Part shown: in pieces, positions 1-7,528 of the stretch | Numbering within the stretch: position 1 is the first letter of the stretch | Layout of the letters: every line of letters starts with the position of its first letter | Assembly: GCA_902476265.1 (NCBI GenBank) | Contig: CABSCP010000019.1 | Coordinates: forward strand, 12,098 to 76,097 | Reading direction: 5' to 3' | DNA from: an uncultured Lachnospiraceae bacterium | Lineage (GTDB): Bacteria; Bacillota; Clostridia; Lachnospirales; Lachnospiraceae | Length of the DNA: 64,000 nt | The notes under the pieces: model-generated | What the model was told of the DNA's origin: nothing | Seen by the model: the letters and a program-made list of their open reading frames with translations, nothing else | Databases searched by the model: none | Program-made: the position numbers and the translations under genes

Positions 1-1
1 C

Positions 2-883
2 ATCACCCGCATGACGGATACGGATATTAATAAGCGCAATGTGGAAAACTTTATAAAAGCGGGAGCCTTTGACAGTCTGGGCGGGACCCGGAAACAGTTC
101 ATGAGCGTGTTCGCCCAGCTGATGGACAGCCAGCAGCAGAATAAGAAGAACAACCTGGCGGGCCAGCTTTCCCTTTTTGACCTGGTCAGTGAGGAAGAAA
201 AAGCCGATTATGAGGTGAAGCTGCCGAATGTGGGGGAATATCCCAAAGAAATCCTGCTCACCTTTGAAAAAGAAGTTCTGGGAATCTATATCAGCGGCCA
301 TCCCCTGGAGGAATACGAACAGCTGTGGCGCAAAAATATCACCAACACCACAGCGGATTTTATGCTGGACGAAGAAATTAACAGTATTCATGCTCAGGAC
401 GGCGCGAAGGCCGTGATCGGCGGCATGATCGCGGAAAAGAAAATCAAATACACCAAAAACGATAAAGTCATGGCTTTTTTACAGGTGGAAGATCTGGTGG
501 GCACGATGGAAGTCATCGTATTTCCCAAAACCTATGAAACCTACAGCAGCAAAATCGTGGAGGAGAACAAGGTTTTTATCAGAGGCAGGGTATCCGCAGA
601 GGAGGACAGGGATGGCAAGCTGGTCTGTGAGTCCATCCAGACCTTCGATGAAATCCCCAAAAAGATCTGGATCAAATTTCCCACAATGGAGGATTACGAA
701 AAAGCGGAAAACGCTCTTTTTGACGCCATTGCGGATTCGGACGGCCGGGACGGCATCGTGATCTATGTGGAAAATCCGAGAGCGAAAAAGCAGCTGCCGC
801 CCAGCCGGAATGTGCGGGCGGATAAGGAACTGCTGGAACGTCTTGGCGGACTGTTCGGGGAAAATAATGTAAAGGTGATGTAA
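2..883 (+). CDS. dnaE: DNA polymerase III subunit alpha, C-terminal part (5' end outside window)
   Basis: The reading frame is open from base 2, so the gene starts upstream of the window; 293 codons are visible. DnaE is the replicative DNA polymerase alpha subunit. The fragment begins with the conserved stretch around NKRNVENFIKAGAFDSLGG, which follows the helix-hairpin-helix region in the family. At about residues 135-215 there is an OB-fold nucleic-acid binding domain (AVIGGMIAEKKIKYTK, then EVIVFPKTYE). The last ~70 residues fit the poorly conserved tail of DnaE1-type polymerases. The gene precedes pfkA, an order I believe is common in Clostridia. The polymerase family is clear; the catalytic PHP and palm domains lie outside the window and could not be checked. 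Confidence 0.93.
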   Translation: MTRMTDTDINKRNVENFIKAGAFDSLGGTRKQFMSVFAQLMDSQQQNKKNNLAGQLSLFDLVSEEEKADYEVKLPNVGEYPKEILLTFEKEVLGIYISGHPLEEYEQLWRKNITNTTADFMLDEEINSIHAQDGAKAVIGGMIAEKKIKYTKNDKVMAFLQVEDLVGTMEVIVFPKTYETYSSKIVEENKVFIRGRVSAEEDRDGKLVCESIQTFDEIPKKIWIKFPTMEDYEKAENALFDAIADSDGRDGIVIYVENPRAKKQLPPSRNVRADKELLERLGGLFGENNVKVM

Positions 884-909
884 AGCAATTGCGTTTTTCT
901 ATAAAAACA

Positions 910-938
910 TTGAAAACCCACGGCAAATAGATTAGAAT
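910..938 (+). promoter_or_regulatory. Predicted promoter of pfkA
   Basis: TTGAAA at 910-915 and TAGAAT at 933-938 are separated by 17 bp and lie 48 bp before the pfkA start. The site is in the short dnaE-pfkA gap, so pfkA can be transcribed independently of dnaE. Confidence 0.6.
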
Positions 939-985
939 AAGAACGGAATCGATCCATGCCGTTTGTGCGGCAGACAGGAGGAACT

Positions 986-1960
986 ATGGCAAAGGGGATT
1001 AAGACAATCGGAATCCTTACAAGCGGCGGGGATGCGCCGGGCATGAATGCCGCCATCCGTGCGGTAGTCAGAAAGGCCATCAGCAATGGCGTTAAGGTAA
1101 AAGGGATCAAGAAGGGCTATCAGGGCCTTCTGAATGAAGAAATCATAGATATGAATGCGCGAAGCGTTTCCGATACCATCCAGCGGGGCGGAACCATTCT
1201 GGGAACCGCGCGCTGCAGCGAATTTAAGACGGAAGCGGGACAGAAGAAGGGCGCCGATATCTGCAGAAAGCACGGCATTGACGGCCTGGTGGTCATCGGC
1301 GGCGACGGTTCTTACCGGGGCGCCCAGGCGATGTCCAGACACGGCATCAACACCATCGGTCTTCCGGGCACCATCGATCTGGATATCGCCTGCACGGATT
1401 ACACCATCGGTTTCGATACCGCGGTCAACACAGCCATGCAGGCCATCGACAAGGTACGGGATACTTCCTCTTCCCATGAGCGCTGTTCCATCATCGAGGT
1501 AATGGGCAGGAACGCCGGCTTCATTGCGCTCTGGTGCGGCGTGGCCAACGGCGCGGAAGATATTCTTCTTCCTGAAAAATATGATTATAATGAACAGGCG
1601 ATCATCAATAATATTATTAATAACCGAAAGCGCGGCAAGACCCACCATCTGGTGATCAATGCAGAGGGTATCGGCCATTCTACGTCCATGGCAAAGAGGA
1701 TCGAAGCGGCTACGGGCATTGAAACCAGAGCTACCATTTTAGGATACATGCAGCGCGGCGGCAGTCCTACCTGTAAGGACCGGTATTATGCGTCCATCAT
1801 GGGGGCCTATGCGGCGGATATTCTCTGTGCGGGCAGCACCAACCGCGTCATCGCCTACCGGCACGGCGAATTTGTGGATTACGATATCGAAGAAGCGCTG
1901 GCCATGCAGAAGGACATTCCGGAATATGAATACGAGATCAGCAAACTGCTGTCGATCTGA
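986..1960 (+). CDS. pfkA: 6-phosphofructokinase
   Basis: Phosphorylates fructose 6-phosphate to fructose 1,6-bisphosphate with ATP in glycolysis (cytosol, tetramer). The 324-residue length fits bacterial PfkA. Visible motifs are the N-terminal ILTSGGDAPGMNA, GGDGSYRGA (the Gly after GGD is usual for ATP rather than pyrophosphate enzymes), the catalytic GTID loop, DTSSSHER and EVMGR, and TVLGHVQRGGSP-like ATILGYMQRGGSP near the end. The start at 986 is chosen because AGGAGG sits at 976-981; an upstream ATG at 956 lacks a good site. The substrate loop reads GTIDLDI where Bacillus and E. coli enzymes have GTIDNDI. Monocistronic by its own promoter, with a perfect hairpin just after the stop. Confidence 0.95.
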   Translation: MAKGIKTIGILTSGGDAPGMNAAIRAVVRKAISNGVKVKGIKKGYQGLLNEEIIDMNARSVSDTIQRGGTILGTARCSEFKTEAGQKKGADICRKHGIDGLVVIGGDGSYRGAQAMSRHGINTIGLPGTIDLDIACTDYTIGFDTAVNTAMQAIDKVRDTSSSHERCSIIEVMGRNAGFIALWCGVANGAEDILLPEKYDYNEQAIINNIINNRKRGKTHHLVINAEGIGHSTSMAKRIEAATGIETRATILGYMQRGGSPTCKDRYYASIMGAYAADILCAGSTNRVIAYRHGEFVDYDIEEALAMQKDIPEYEYEISKLLSI

Positions 1961-1973
1961 AAAGTAAGACACT

Positions 1974-1998
1974 GGCCACATACTTTTGGTATGTGGCC
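1974..1998 (+). terminator. Perfect 10-bp hairpin after pfkA
   Basis: Arms GGCCACATAC (1974-1983) and GTATGTGGCC (1989-1998) with a TTTTG loop, 13 bp after the pfkA stop. There is no T-run after it, so it is a weak terminator or an RNA-stabilising stem. Confidence 0.5.
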
Positions 1999-2002
1999 GT
2001 TA

Positions 2003-2046
2003 CCGTCAGTGGACAACGGGACGAAGGTTCCCTTGTCCACTGACGG
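2003..2046 (+). repeat. Long inverted repeat before ktrB
   Basis: Arms CCGTCAGTGGACAA (2003-2016) and TTGTCCACTGACGG (2033-2046) pair perfectly over 14 bp, with a further GGGA/TCCC pairing inside. It ends 5 bp before the chosen ktrB start and has no T-run. The outer CCGTCAG/CTGACGG pair recurs in the hairpin at 8701-8745. Confidence 0.7.
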
Positions 2047-2051
2047 CATTC

Positions 2052-3428
2052 ATGCCGAAAATAAAAATAAGACCGGGGAATAGGAAAGTGAAAAAAGGAA
2101 AAGGAAAATGGACGTATACTCAGATTCTGGCGCTGGGGTTCGGCCTTATTATTTTGATGGGGGCAGTTTTGCTCACACTGCCCATCGCTTCCAGAGAGGG
2201 AAGCTGGACGCCGTTTTTGAGCGCCCTTTTTACCGCCACCAGCGCGACCTGTGTGACGGGCCTGGTAGTCTATGATACATATCAGCACTGGACCCTGTTC
2301 GGACAGCTGGTGATCCTGGCGTTAATACAGATTGGCGGCCTGGGATTTATCACGATCGGCGCTTATATTTCCGTGATCCTGAAAAAGAAGATCGGTTTAA
2401 AAGGCAGGACGGCCATCCACGAAAGTATCAGCACCATTGAAATAGCGGGCGTAGTCCGCCTTGTGCGCAAAATCATCCGGGGGACCGTTTTGTTTGAACT
2501 GGCGGGAGCCGCCCTTTTGGCCCTGCGGTTTATTCCCGAGTTCGGCCTTTTAAGAGGTTTGTACTACGGCGTGTTCCATTCCATTTCGGCATTCTGCAAC
2601 GCGGGTTTTGACCTGATGGGGATCCGGGAAGAATACAGCTCCCTGGTGGCCTATGAAGGGGATGTGGTGGTGAATCTGACCATCATGGCCCTGATCATCA
2701 TCGGCGGCGCAGGGTTTATGGTCTGGGACGATTTCCAGAGGAACCGTTTCCATTTTAAGAAATATATGCTGCACAGCAAGATCCTGCTGACGGGCACGGG
2801 CGTCCTCATTGTGGGAGGCTCCCTGTTGTTTTTCCTGTTCGAGTATAACGGGCTGTTTGCGGATATGACAATAAAAGAGAAAATTCTGGGGGCCATGTTT
2901 GCGGCCGTAACGCCCAGGACAGCGGGCTTTAATACCACCGATGTGGCGGGACTGAGCGATGCGTCGAAGCTGCTTTCCATGGTGCTGATGTTCATCGGCG
3001 GCGGCTCCGGCTCCACGGCAGGCGGTATCAAAGTGACATCTGCGGCCGTGATGGTGCTTTCCGCGGTGGCCATGATCAGGAGGACGCCGGGCGTCAACAT
3101 TTACGGCCGCCGGCTGGATGAGGACGCGGTGCGCCGGGCCAGCGCCATCATGATGTGCAATCTGGGGCTGATCCTTTTCGCTTCCATGATCATTCTGGCG
3201 ATACAGCCTCTGGCCTTTACCGATGTGTTTATGGAGACTTTTTCGGCGATGGGCACAGTAGGGCTTTCCACCGGAGTGACCAGAAGCCTTCTCCCCTTGT
3301 CGAGAGTGTTGATCATTATGCTGATGTACTGCGGCAGACTGGGCAGCCTGACCTTCGCCCTGGTATTCGCACAGCGCAAAAACGCCGCCCCGGTACAGCA
3401 GCCTGTTGAAAAAATTGTGGTTGGATGA
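2052..3428 (+). CDS. ktrB: Potassium uptake channel subunit, TrkH/KtrB family
   Basis: Integral membrane K+ translocating subunit of a Ktr-type system; 458 residues from the ATG at 2052. The family has four membrane-pore-membrane repeats, and the four pore-loop signatures are visible: TSATCVTGL, CNAGFDLMG, TPRTAGFNTTD and GTVGLSTG, each with the conserved filter glycine. The length fits KtrB rather than the longer TrkH. A start at 1986 would add 22 residues translated through both hairpins and is less likely; no strong ribosome site marks either start. The regulatory RCK subunit follows 19 bp downstream, so the pair forms one uptake system and probably one transcript. Confidence 0.92.
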   Translation: MPKIKIRPGNRKVKKGKGKWTYTQILALGFGLIILMGAVLLTLPIASREGSWTPFLSALFTATSATCVTGLVVYDTYQHWTLFGQLVILALIQIGGLGFITIGAYISVILKKKIGLKGRTAIHESISTIEIAGVVRLVRKIIRGTVLFELAGAALLALRFIPEFGLLRGLYYGVFHSISAFCNAGFDLMGIREEYSSLVAYEGDVVVNLTIMALIIIGGAGFMVWDDFQRNRFHFKKYMLHSKILLTGTGVLIVGGSLLFFLFEYNGLFADMTIKEKILGAMFAAVTPRTAGFNTTDVAGLSDASKLLSMVLMFIGGGSGSTAGGIKVTSAAVMVLSAVAMIRRTPGVNIYGRRLDEDAVRRASAIMMCNLGLILFASMIILAIQPLAFTDVFMETFSAMGTVGLSTGVTRSLLPLSRVLIIMLMYCGRLGSLTFALVFAQRKNAAPVQQPVEKIVVG

Positions 3429-3447
3429 CAGAAAGGAAAAGTGGAAT

Positions 3448-4101
3448 ATGAAATCTGTTTTGATTATCGGTATGGGAAGATTCGGGCATCATCTGGCCCA
3501 GAATATGCTGGACCTGGGAGATGATGTTATGATCATTGACAATGATGAAAGGAAGCTGGAAGATCTGGTGCCCTATGCTACCAGTTCCAAAATCGGGGAC
3601 TGCACCAATCCCGAGGTGCTCAAAAGTCTGGGCATTTCCAACTTCGATCTGATTTTCGTCTGCATCGGCACCAACTTCCAGAGCAGTCTGGAAATCACCA
3701 GCCTGGTCAAAGAAATGGGAGGCCGTCATGTGGTCAGCAAGGCCACCAGGGATATTCAGGCGAAGTTTTTGCTGAGAAATGGCGCGGATGAGGTTATTTA
3801 TCCCGAAAAGGATATCGCAGAAAAATGTGCGGCCCGCTATAGCGTGGATAATGTGTTTGACTATATTGAACTGGACGACGACTACGCCATCTATGAGATT
3901 CCGCCGTTAAAGGAGTGGATCGGCCGTTCCATCCGGGAGTCCGATATTGCCCGCAGATATAAGGTATCCGTGCTGGGAATCAAGGATTTCGGCGCGCGTA
4001 CCAAGGTGATGCCTTCGGCGGACTATGTGATCGATGAATCGGAACATCTGATCGTGCTTGCCAACCGGGAAACCATTTCCAAGCTGTTAAAGCAGATTTA
4101 G
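3448..4101 (+). CDS. ktrA: Potassium uptake regulatory subunit, RCK (TrkA-N/TrkA-C) protein
   Basis: Cytosolic nucleotide-binding ring subunit that gates the KtrB channel. The 217 residues match KtrA. An N-terminal Rossmann RCK_N domain (about 1-135) starts with VLIIGMGRFG and has the acidic ribose-binding end of strand 2 at MIIDND; a C-terminal RCK_C domain occupies roughly 140-217, the region that in the family can bind c-di-AMP. The start at 3448 has AAAGGAAA upstream; an in-frame ATG at 3406 lies inside ktrB and is rejected. Directly follows ktrB and precedes the rRNA methyltransferase gene by 8 bp, suggesting a three-gene transcript. Confidence 0.93.
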   Translation: MKSVLIIGMGRFGHHLAQNMLDLGDDVMIIDNDERKLEDLVPYATSSKIGDCTNPEVLKSLGISNFDLIFVCIGTNFQSSLEITSLVKEMGGRHVVSKATRDIQAKFLLRNGADEVIYPEKDIAEKCAARYSVDNVFDYIELDDDYAIYEIPPLKEWIGRSIRESDIARRYKVSVLGIKDFGARTKVMPSADYVIDESEHLIVLANRETISKLLKQI

Positions 4102-4109
4102 GAGAAGGC

Positions 4110-4883
4110 ATGATTACGGCGGCATCCAACAGCCGGATCAAACGGCTGATACAACTGAATCAGAAGGCGAAGCTGCGACGGACGGAGGATGTGTTTTTGG
4201 TAGAGGGCGTGAAGATGTTTTTGGAAGCGCCGCCGCAAAAACGCAGGGAAACCTATGTTTCCGAATCTTTTCTGGAACACTGCCCCTGCCGGGAAGCTTT
4301 GGAGGAAGGCCGCTATGAGGTGGTTTCCGATTCCCTGTTCGCAAAGATTTCGGACACCTGTACACCTCAGGGGATTTTGTGCGTGGTGGAACAGTTTCAT
4401 TATAATATGAAGGAACTGCTGCAAAAGAAGAATCCGCTGCTGCTGGTTTTGGAAAATATCCAGGATCCGGGCAATCTTGGCACCATGCTGAGGACTGCCG
4501 AAGGAGCGGGGGTGGACGGCGTCATCATGAGCCGGGATACCGTAGACCTCTATAATCCCAAAGTGATCCGTTCCACCATGGGCAGCATTTACAGGATGCC
4601 TTTCTGTTATGTGGAAGAGATCCAAACGGCAGTCCGACAGCTGAAAGAAGCCGGAATCCATACCTATGCCGCCCATTTGAAGGGGCGACAGTGGCATACG
4701 GAAGCGGACTACAGCCAGGGAACGGCCTTTCTGATCGGAAATGAGGGCAATGGCCTTCGGGAAGAAACCGCGGGACTGGCGGACACCTATATCCGGATTC
4801 CCATGGAAGGAAAGGTGGAATCTTTAAACGCCGCAATTGCGGCGGCGGTGCTGATGTATGAGGCGAAGCGGCAGAGAGGCTGA
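4110..4883 (+). CDS. TrmH/SpoU-family rRNA 2'-O-methyltransferase
   Basis: SAM-dependent RNA ribose methyltransferase with the SPOUT trefoil-knot fold; 257 residues. The substrate-binding domain occupies about residues 1-100 and the SpoU domain about 110-255. The three SpoU motifs are present: NIQDPGNLGTMLRTA (motif 1 with the catalytic Asn/Arg), FLIGNEGNGL (motif 2) and IPMEGKVESLNAAIAAA (motif 3). It resembles Bacillus YsgA and RlmB-type 23S rRNA enzymes; which nucleotide it modifies cannot be read from sequence, so no symbol is given. GGAGAAGG lies just before the ATG. It is 8 bp after ktrA and 62 bp before proC. Confidence 0.9.
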   Translation: MITAASNSRIKRLIQLNQKAKLRRTEDVFLVEGVKMFLEAPPQKRRETYVSESFLEHCPCREALEEGRYEVVSDSLFAKISDTCTPQGILCVVEQFHYNMKELLQKKNPLLLVLENIQDPGNLGTMLRTAEGAGVDGVIMSRDTVDLYNPKVIRSTMGSIYRMPFCYVEEIQTAVRQLKEAGIHTYAAHLKGRQWHTEADYSQGTAFLIGNEGNGLREETAGLADTYIRIPMEGKVESLNAAIAAAVLMYEAKRQRG

Positions 4884-4945
4884 CGGGATATCGGGAAGTT
4901 ATCAAAGCGTGTGTTCTAAATAGGAGCGGCAGGAGGGACCGAAAG

Positions 4946-5740
4946 ATGAAAATCGGGTTTATCGGGCTGGGAAACATGGCCCAGGCCATGATCGGCGGAA
5001 TTTTAAAAAAGGGGCTTGCAAAGGCGGAGGACATCTGCGGGTCCGCCAAAACCCAGGCCACAGAGCAGAGGATGCACGAAAAATACGGCATCTGTGTGAC
5101 CGGAGATAACCGTGTCACCGCACAAAAAGCGGATTTGTTGTTTTTGGCTGTGAAACCTCAGTTTTTTGAAGAGGTGATCGGGCAGATCAGAGATCTGGAT
5201 TATACCGGGAAAATCGTGATCAGTATCGCGCCCGGGAAAAACCTGGAATGGCTCAAATCCCGGTTTGGGGCGGATATTTCCTTCGCAAGGGCGATGCCCA
5301 ATACCCCGGCGCTGGTGGGAGAAGGCTGTACCGCGGCCTGCTTTTCTTCCTGTGTGACGCAGGAAGAAAAGGAAGCGGTGATGGCGGTATTAAACAGCTT
5401 TGGGAAGGCGTTTGAAGTGCCCCAGCGGCTGATGGATGTGGTGCCGGGGGTCAGCGGCTGCGCGCCTGCATGGGTTTTCATGCTGCTGGAAGCCATGGCG
5501 GACGGAGCGGTGGCGGAAGGAATGCCCAGAAAGCAGGCTTATGAGTTTGCGGCCCAGGCGGTTTTGGGAAGCGCGAAGCTGATGCTGGAAACCGGAAAAC
5601 ATCCGGGGGAATTAAAGGATATGGTCTGTTCTCCCGCGGGTTCTACCATACAGGCGGTGCGCGTTCTGGAAGAAAAGAATTTCAGGGGCGCGGTCATGGA
5701 TGCGGTGATCGCCTGTATTGAAAAGTCCAGAAATTTGTAA
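4946..5740 (+). CDS. proC: Pyrroline-5-carboxylate reductase
   Basis: Reduces 1-pyrroline-5-carboxylate to L-proline with NAD(P)H, the last step of proline synthesis. The 264-residue length is typical. The N-terminal Rossmann motif is GFIGLGNMAQAMIGGI; the conserved MPNTPALVGEG stretch follows at about 115-126, and the C-terminal dimerisation region carries the family signature around DMVCSPAGSTIQAV. The start at 4946 follows AGGAGGGA with suitable spacing. proB and proA are not next to it. It ends the first gene cluster: a strong terminator follows at 5803-5849. Confidence 0.95.
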   Translation: MKIGFIGLGNMAQAMIGGILKKGLAKAEDICGSAKTQATEQRMHEKYGICVTGDNRVTAQKADLLFLAVKPQFFEEVIGQIRDLDYTGKIVISIAPGKNLEWLKSRFGADISFARAMPNTPALVGEGCTAACFSSCVTQEEKEAVMAVLNSFGKAFEVPQRLMDVVPGVSGCAPAWVFMLLEAMADGAVAEGMPRKQAYEFAAQAVLGSAKLMLETGKHPGELKDMVCSPAGSTIQAVRVLEEKNFRGAVMDAVIACIEKSRNL

Positions 5741-5802
5741 GCGGATTTTAATGTTCGGATGAAAAGCGGAAAATATTACAAAAATATTACTAAGATGTAT
5801 AA

Positions 5803-5849
5803 AATACTGTCAGCTGGTAAGAATAACCTTAGCTGACAGTATTTTTTTT
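5803..5849 (+). terminator. Rho-independent terminator after proC
   Basis: AATACTGTCAGCT (5803-5815) pairs with AGCTGACAGTATT (5831-5843), 13 bp, followed by a run of eight T ending at 5849. Confidence 0.88.
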
Positions 5850-6048
5850 ACTGCTTTAGCGGAAAAAAGGCTGTTTTACAGGCATTTCCGGGATTTAGCA
5901 CAATAGAGTGATGATGCAAAAATTGTACAATACTGGCAGAAAGTCATGAAAATGATCGATGATTTCGTAGAGATTACAATTGAATAAAGAATTATGTAAC
6001 CCGGAAATACGGGAAAAGTACTGAAATTCCAGTAAATTCCAGAAAGGC
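5850..6048. other. Gene-free stretch between the proC terminator and the sleB1 promoter
   Basis: About 200 AT-rich bases. I see no open frame with a ribosome binding site on either strand, only peptides under 15 codons, and no recognisable RNA motif. Confidence 0.5.
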
Positions 6049-6077
6049 TTGACAAATAGTCGTAATATTGCTATCAT
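6049..6077 (+). promoter_or_regulatory. Promoter of the first SleB-type hydrolase gene
   Basis: TTGACA (6049-6054), 17-bp spacer, TATCAT (6072-6077). Two copies of GTAACAATTG (6085-6094 and 6106-6115, 21 bp apart) start right at the expected transcription start and could be an operator. A closely related arrangement precedes the second hydrolase gene at 7458. Confidence 0.75.
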
Positions 6078-6121
6078 ACACAGCGTAACAATTGTTAACA
6101 ACTTTGTAACAATTGAAACGC

Positions 6122-6169
6122 CTCTGTAATAGAATGATATCATCCCACATGATATGCATTATTACAGAG
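6122..6169 (+). promoter_or_regulatory. Long leader hairpin upstream of the first SleB-type gene
   Basis: The segments 6122-6143 and 6149-6169 pair over about 20 bp with a five-base CCCAC loop and one bulge. It lies in the predicted 5' untranslated region and ends nine bases before the GGAGG at 6179-6183, so the ribosome site is left free. It may protect the mRNA or bind a regulator. Confidence 0.6.
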
Positions 6170-6188
6170 TACAAAAATGGAGGTAATC

Positions 6189-7337
6189 ATGGACACTAGA
6201 GGCAGAAAGTTGTTTCGGTGTGTTGCCGGATTCATAACCGCAGTGGTTTTGATGGGCGCAGCATACACGACAACCGCTATGGCGAGTAGTATCGGACTGA
6301 TTGATACAGCTGAGCTTTTGGACATTTATGCCGAGGCGGACGATTCTTCCGAAGTGGTAGGTCAGGTCATGGATGAGGGCCATGTCGCGATTCTCGCAAG
6401 GGACAGCGGCTGGGTACAGATCCAGGCGGGCGACATCGTAGGATGGGTGCCGGATGCCAATCTGATCGAAACGGAGGTTTCCAACGAGGAAGCCGTGGAA
6501 GCGAATCAGGAAGTCATCGAAGAAATGTCGGAGCAGGCGGAAGAAACAGGCAGCGAAGCGCACGAAGAGGAATTTTCGGAGGAAGAAGCTGTCACAGAGG
6601 AAAAACAAACTGAAGAGGGAACGGCAGAGGAAGAAACCGTAACCGATGAAGCGGAAGAAACGACGGCGGATGCAGCGGAAGAAACCGGGGCAGATGCCAC
6701 AGAAGAAACAACAGCAGTTGCAGCGGAAGAAACCGCTCCGGATGAGACGGAAGAGACCGCTGCTGCCCAGGCACAGCAGAGTGTGGAGGCAGAAAGTGTA
6801 GAAGCTTTTGCCAGGAATCAGGAAATTGCAGCGCAGGCTTTCCTGGAAGCCCAGCAAAGAGCGCAGCAGGAAGCGGCCGCTATAGCGCTGGTGCAGGCAC
6901 AGCAGGAAGCCGCTGCACTACAGGCACAGCAGGAAGCCGCAAGACTGCAGGCGGAGGCGGAAGCCGGAAAGCAGGCCATTCTGGCGGCAAACGGCGTAAC
7001 GGAAGAGGATTTATACCTGCTTGCCAACATCATTTACTGCGAGGCGGGGTGTGAACCCTACATCGGTAAGGTGGCAGTGGGAAATGTGGTGATGAACCGT
7101 GTCAGAAGCGACCATCAGCCGGATACGATTTCAGAAGTGATTTATGCGAAGGGGCAGTTTTCGCCGGTGAGAAACGGAAGCCTGGCAAGAGCCCTTAAAA
7201 ACGGCAGTGCCGACGAGTCCTGTTATCAGGCGGCGCTGGAAGCGCTGGCAGGTTCCCGGCCTGTGGGAGACAAACTCTATTTCAGAAGAGTGAACGGCCG
7301 TTCCGGACAGGTGATCGGACACCACGTATTCTATTAA
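6189..7337 (+). CDS. Secreted cell-wall hydrolase: SH3-like + acidic linker + SleB/CwlJ (Hydrolase_2) domain
   Basis: Probable exported peptidoglycan hydrolase, 382 residues. An N-terminal signal/anchor segment covers about 10-30, a bacterial SH3-like domain about 35-92 (ending GWVQIQAGDIVGWV), then a long Glu/Thr/Ala-rich acidic linker (about 95-190) and a Gln/Ala-rich coiled-coil region (about 195-265). The C-terminal 115 residues form the SleB/CwlJ-like domain with YCEAGCEPYIGKVAVG and VVMNRV, where the Glu is the presumed catalytic residue, ending GHHVFY. The start at 6189 is chosen by GGAGG at 6179. The family is known for spore-cortex lytic enzymes, but SH3-linked members also act in vegetative wall remodelling. 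Its paralogue follows at 7529. Confidence 0.88.
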   Translation: MDTRGRKLFRCVAGFITAVVLMGAAYTTTAMASSIGLIDTAELLDIYAEADDSSEVVGQVMDEGHVAILARDSGWVQIQAGDIVGWVPDANLIETEVSNEEAVEANQEVIEEMSEQAEETGSEAHEEEFSEEEAVTEEKQTEEGTAEEETVTDEAEETTADAAEETGADATEETTAVAAEETAPDETEETAAAQAQQSVEAESVEAFARNQEIAAQAFLEAQQRAQQEAAAIALVQAQQEAAALQAQQEAARLQAEAEAGKQAILAANGVTEEDLYLLANIIYCEAGCEPYIGKVAVGNVVMNRVRSDHQPDTISEVIYAKGQFSPVRNGSLARALKNGSADESCYQAALEALAGSRPVGDKLYFRRVNGRSGQVIGHHVFY

Positions 7338-7379
7338 TTGAAAAGAAAAACGGCAGATCGCTATGCTGCCGGGAAAATG

Positions 7380-7419
7380 CCGCAGCCCGGCACAATCGAA
7401 AGGGCTGCGGTATTTTTTT
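7380..7419 (+). terminator. Terminator between the two SleB-type genes
   Basis: CCGCAGCCC (7380-7388) pairs with GGGCTGCGG (7402-7410); a seven-T run follows at 7413-7419. Confidence 0.88.
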
Positions 7420-7457
7420 GTCCTTTGCTGTAGTTTGTCCCTGAAAGAGGCATATTC

Positions 7458-7519
7458 TTGACACTGCTGCATATATTTGTTATGATGACGCTGTTAATGT
7501 AATAATTTTGTAATAATTG
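7458..7519 (+). promoter_or_regulatory. Promoter and repeat element of the second SleB-type gene
   Basis: TTGACA (7458-7463), 17-bp spacer, TATGAT (7481-7486). Downstream are GTAATAATT (7499-7507) and GTAATAATTG (7510-7519), 11 bp apart; the second touches the ribosome binding site. These resemble the GTAACAATTG pair after the first SleB promoter. Confidence 0.72.
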
Positions 7520-7528
7520 GGGGAAATT

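Noticed and set aside
932..1678. Minus-strand frame opposite pfkA
   Set aside because: Shadow frame; no ribosome site and no family match, while pfkA is unambiguous.
1961..2051. c-di-AMP (ydaO-type) riboswitch upstream of ktrB
   Set aside because: The 90-bp gap is too short and has two plain hairpins instead of the ydaO core motifs.
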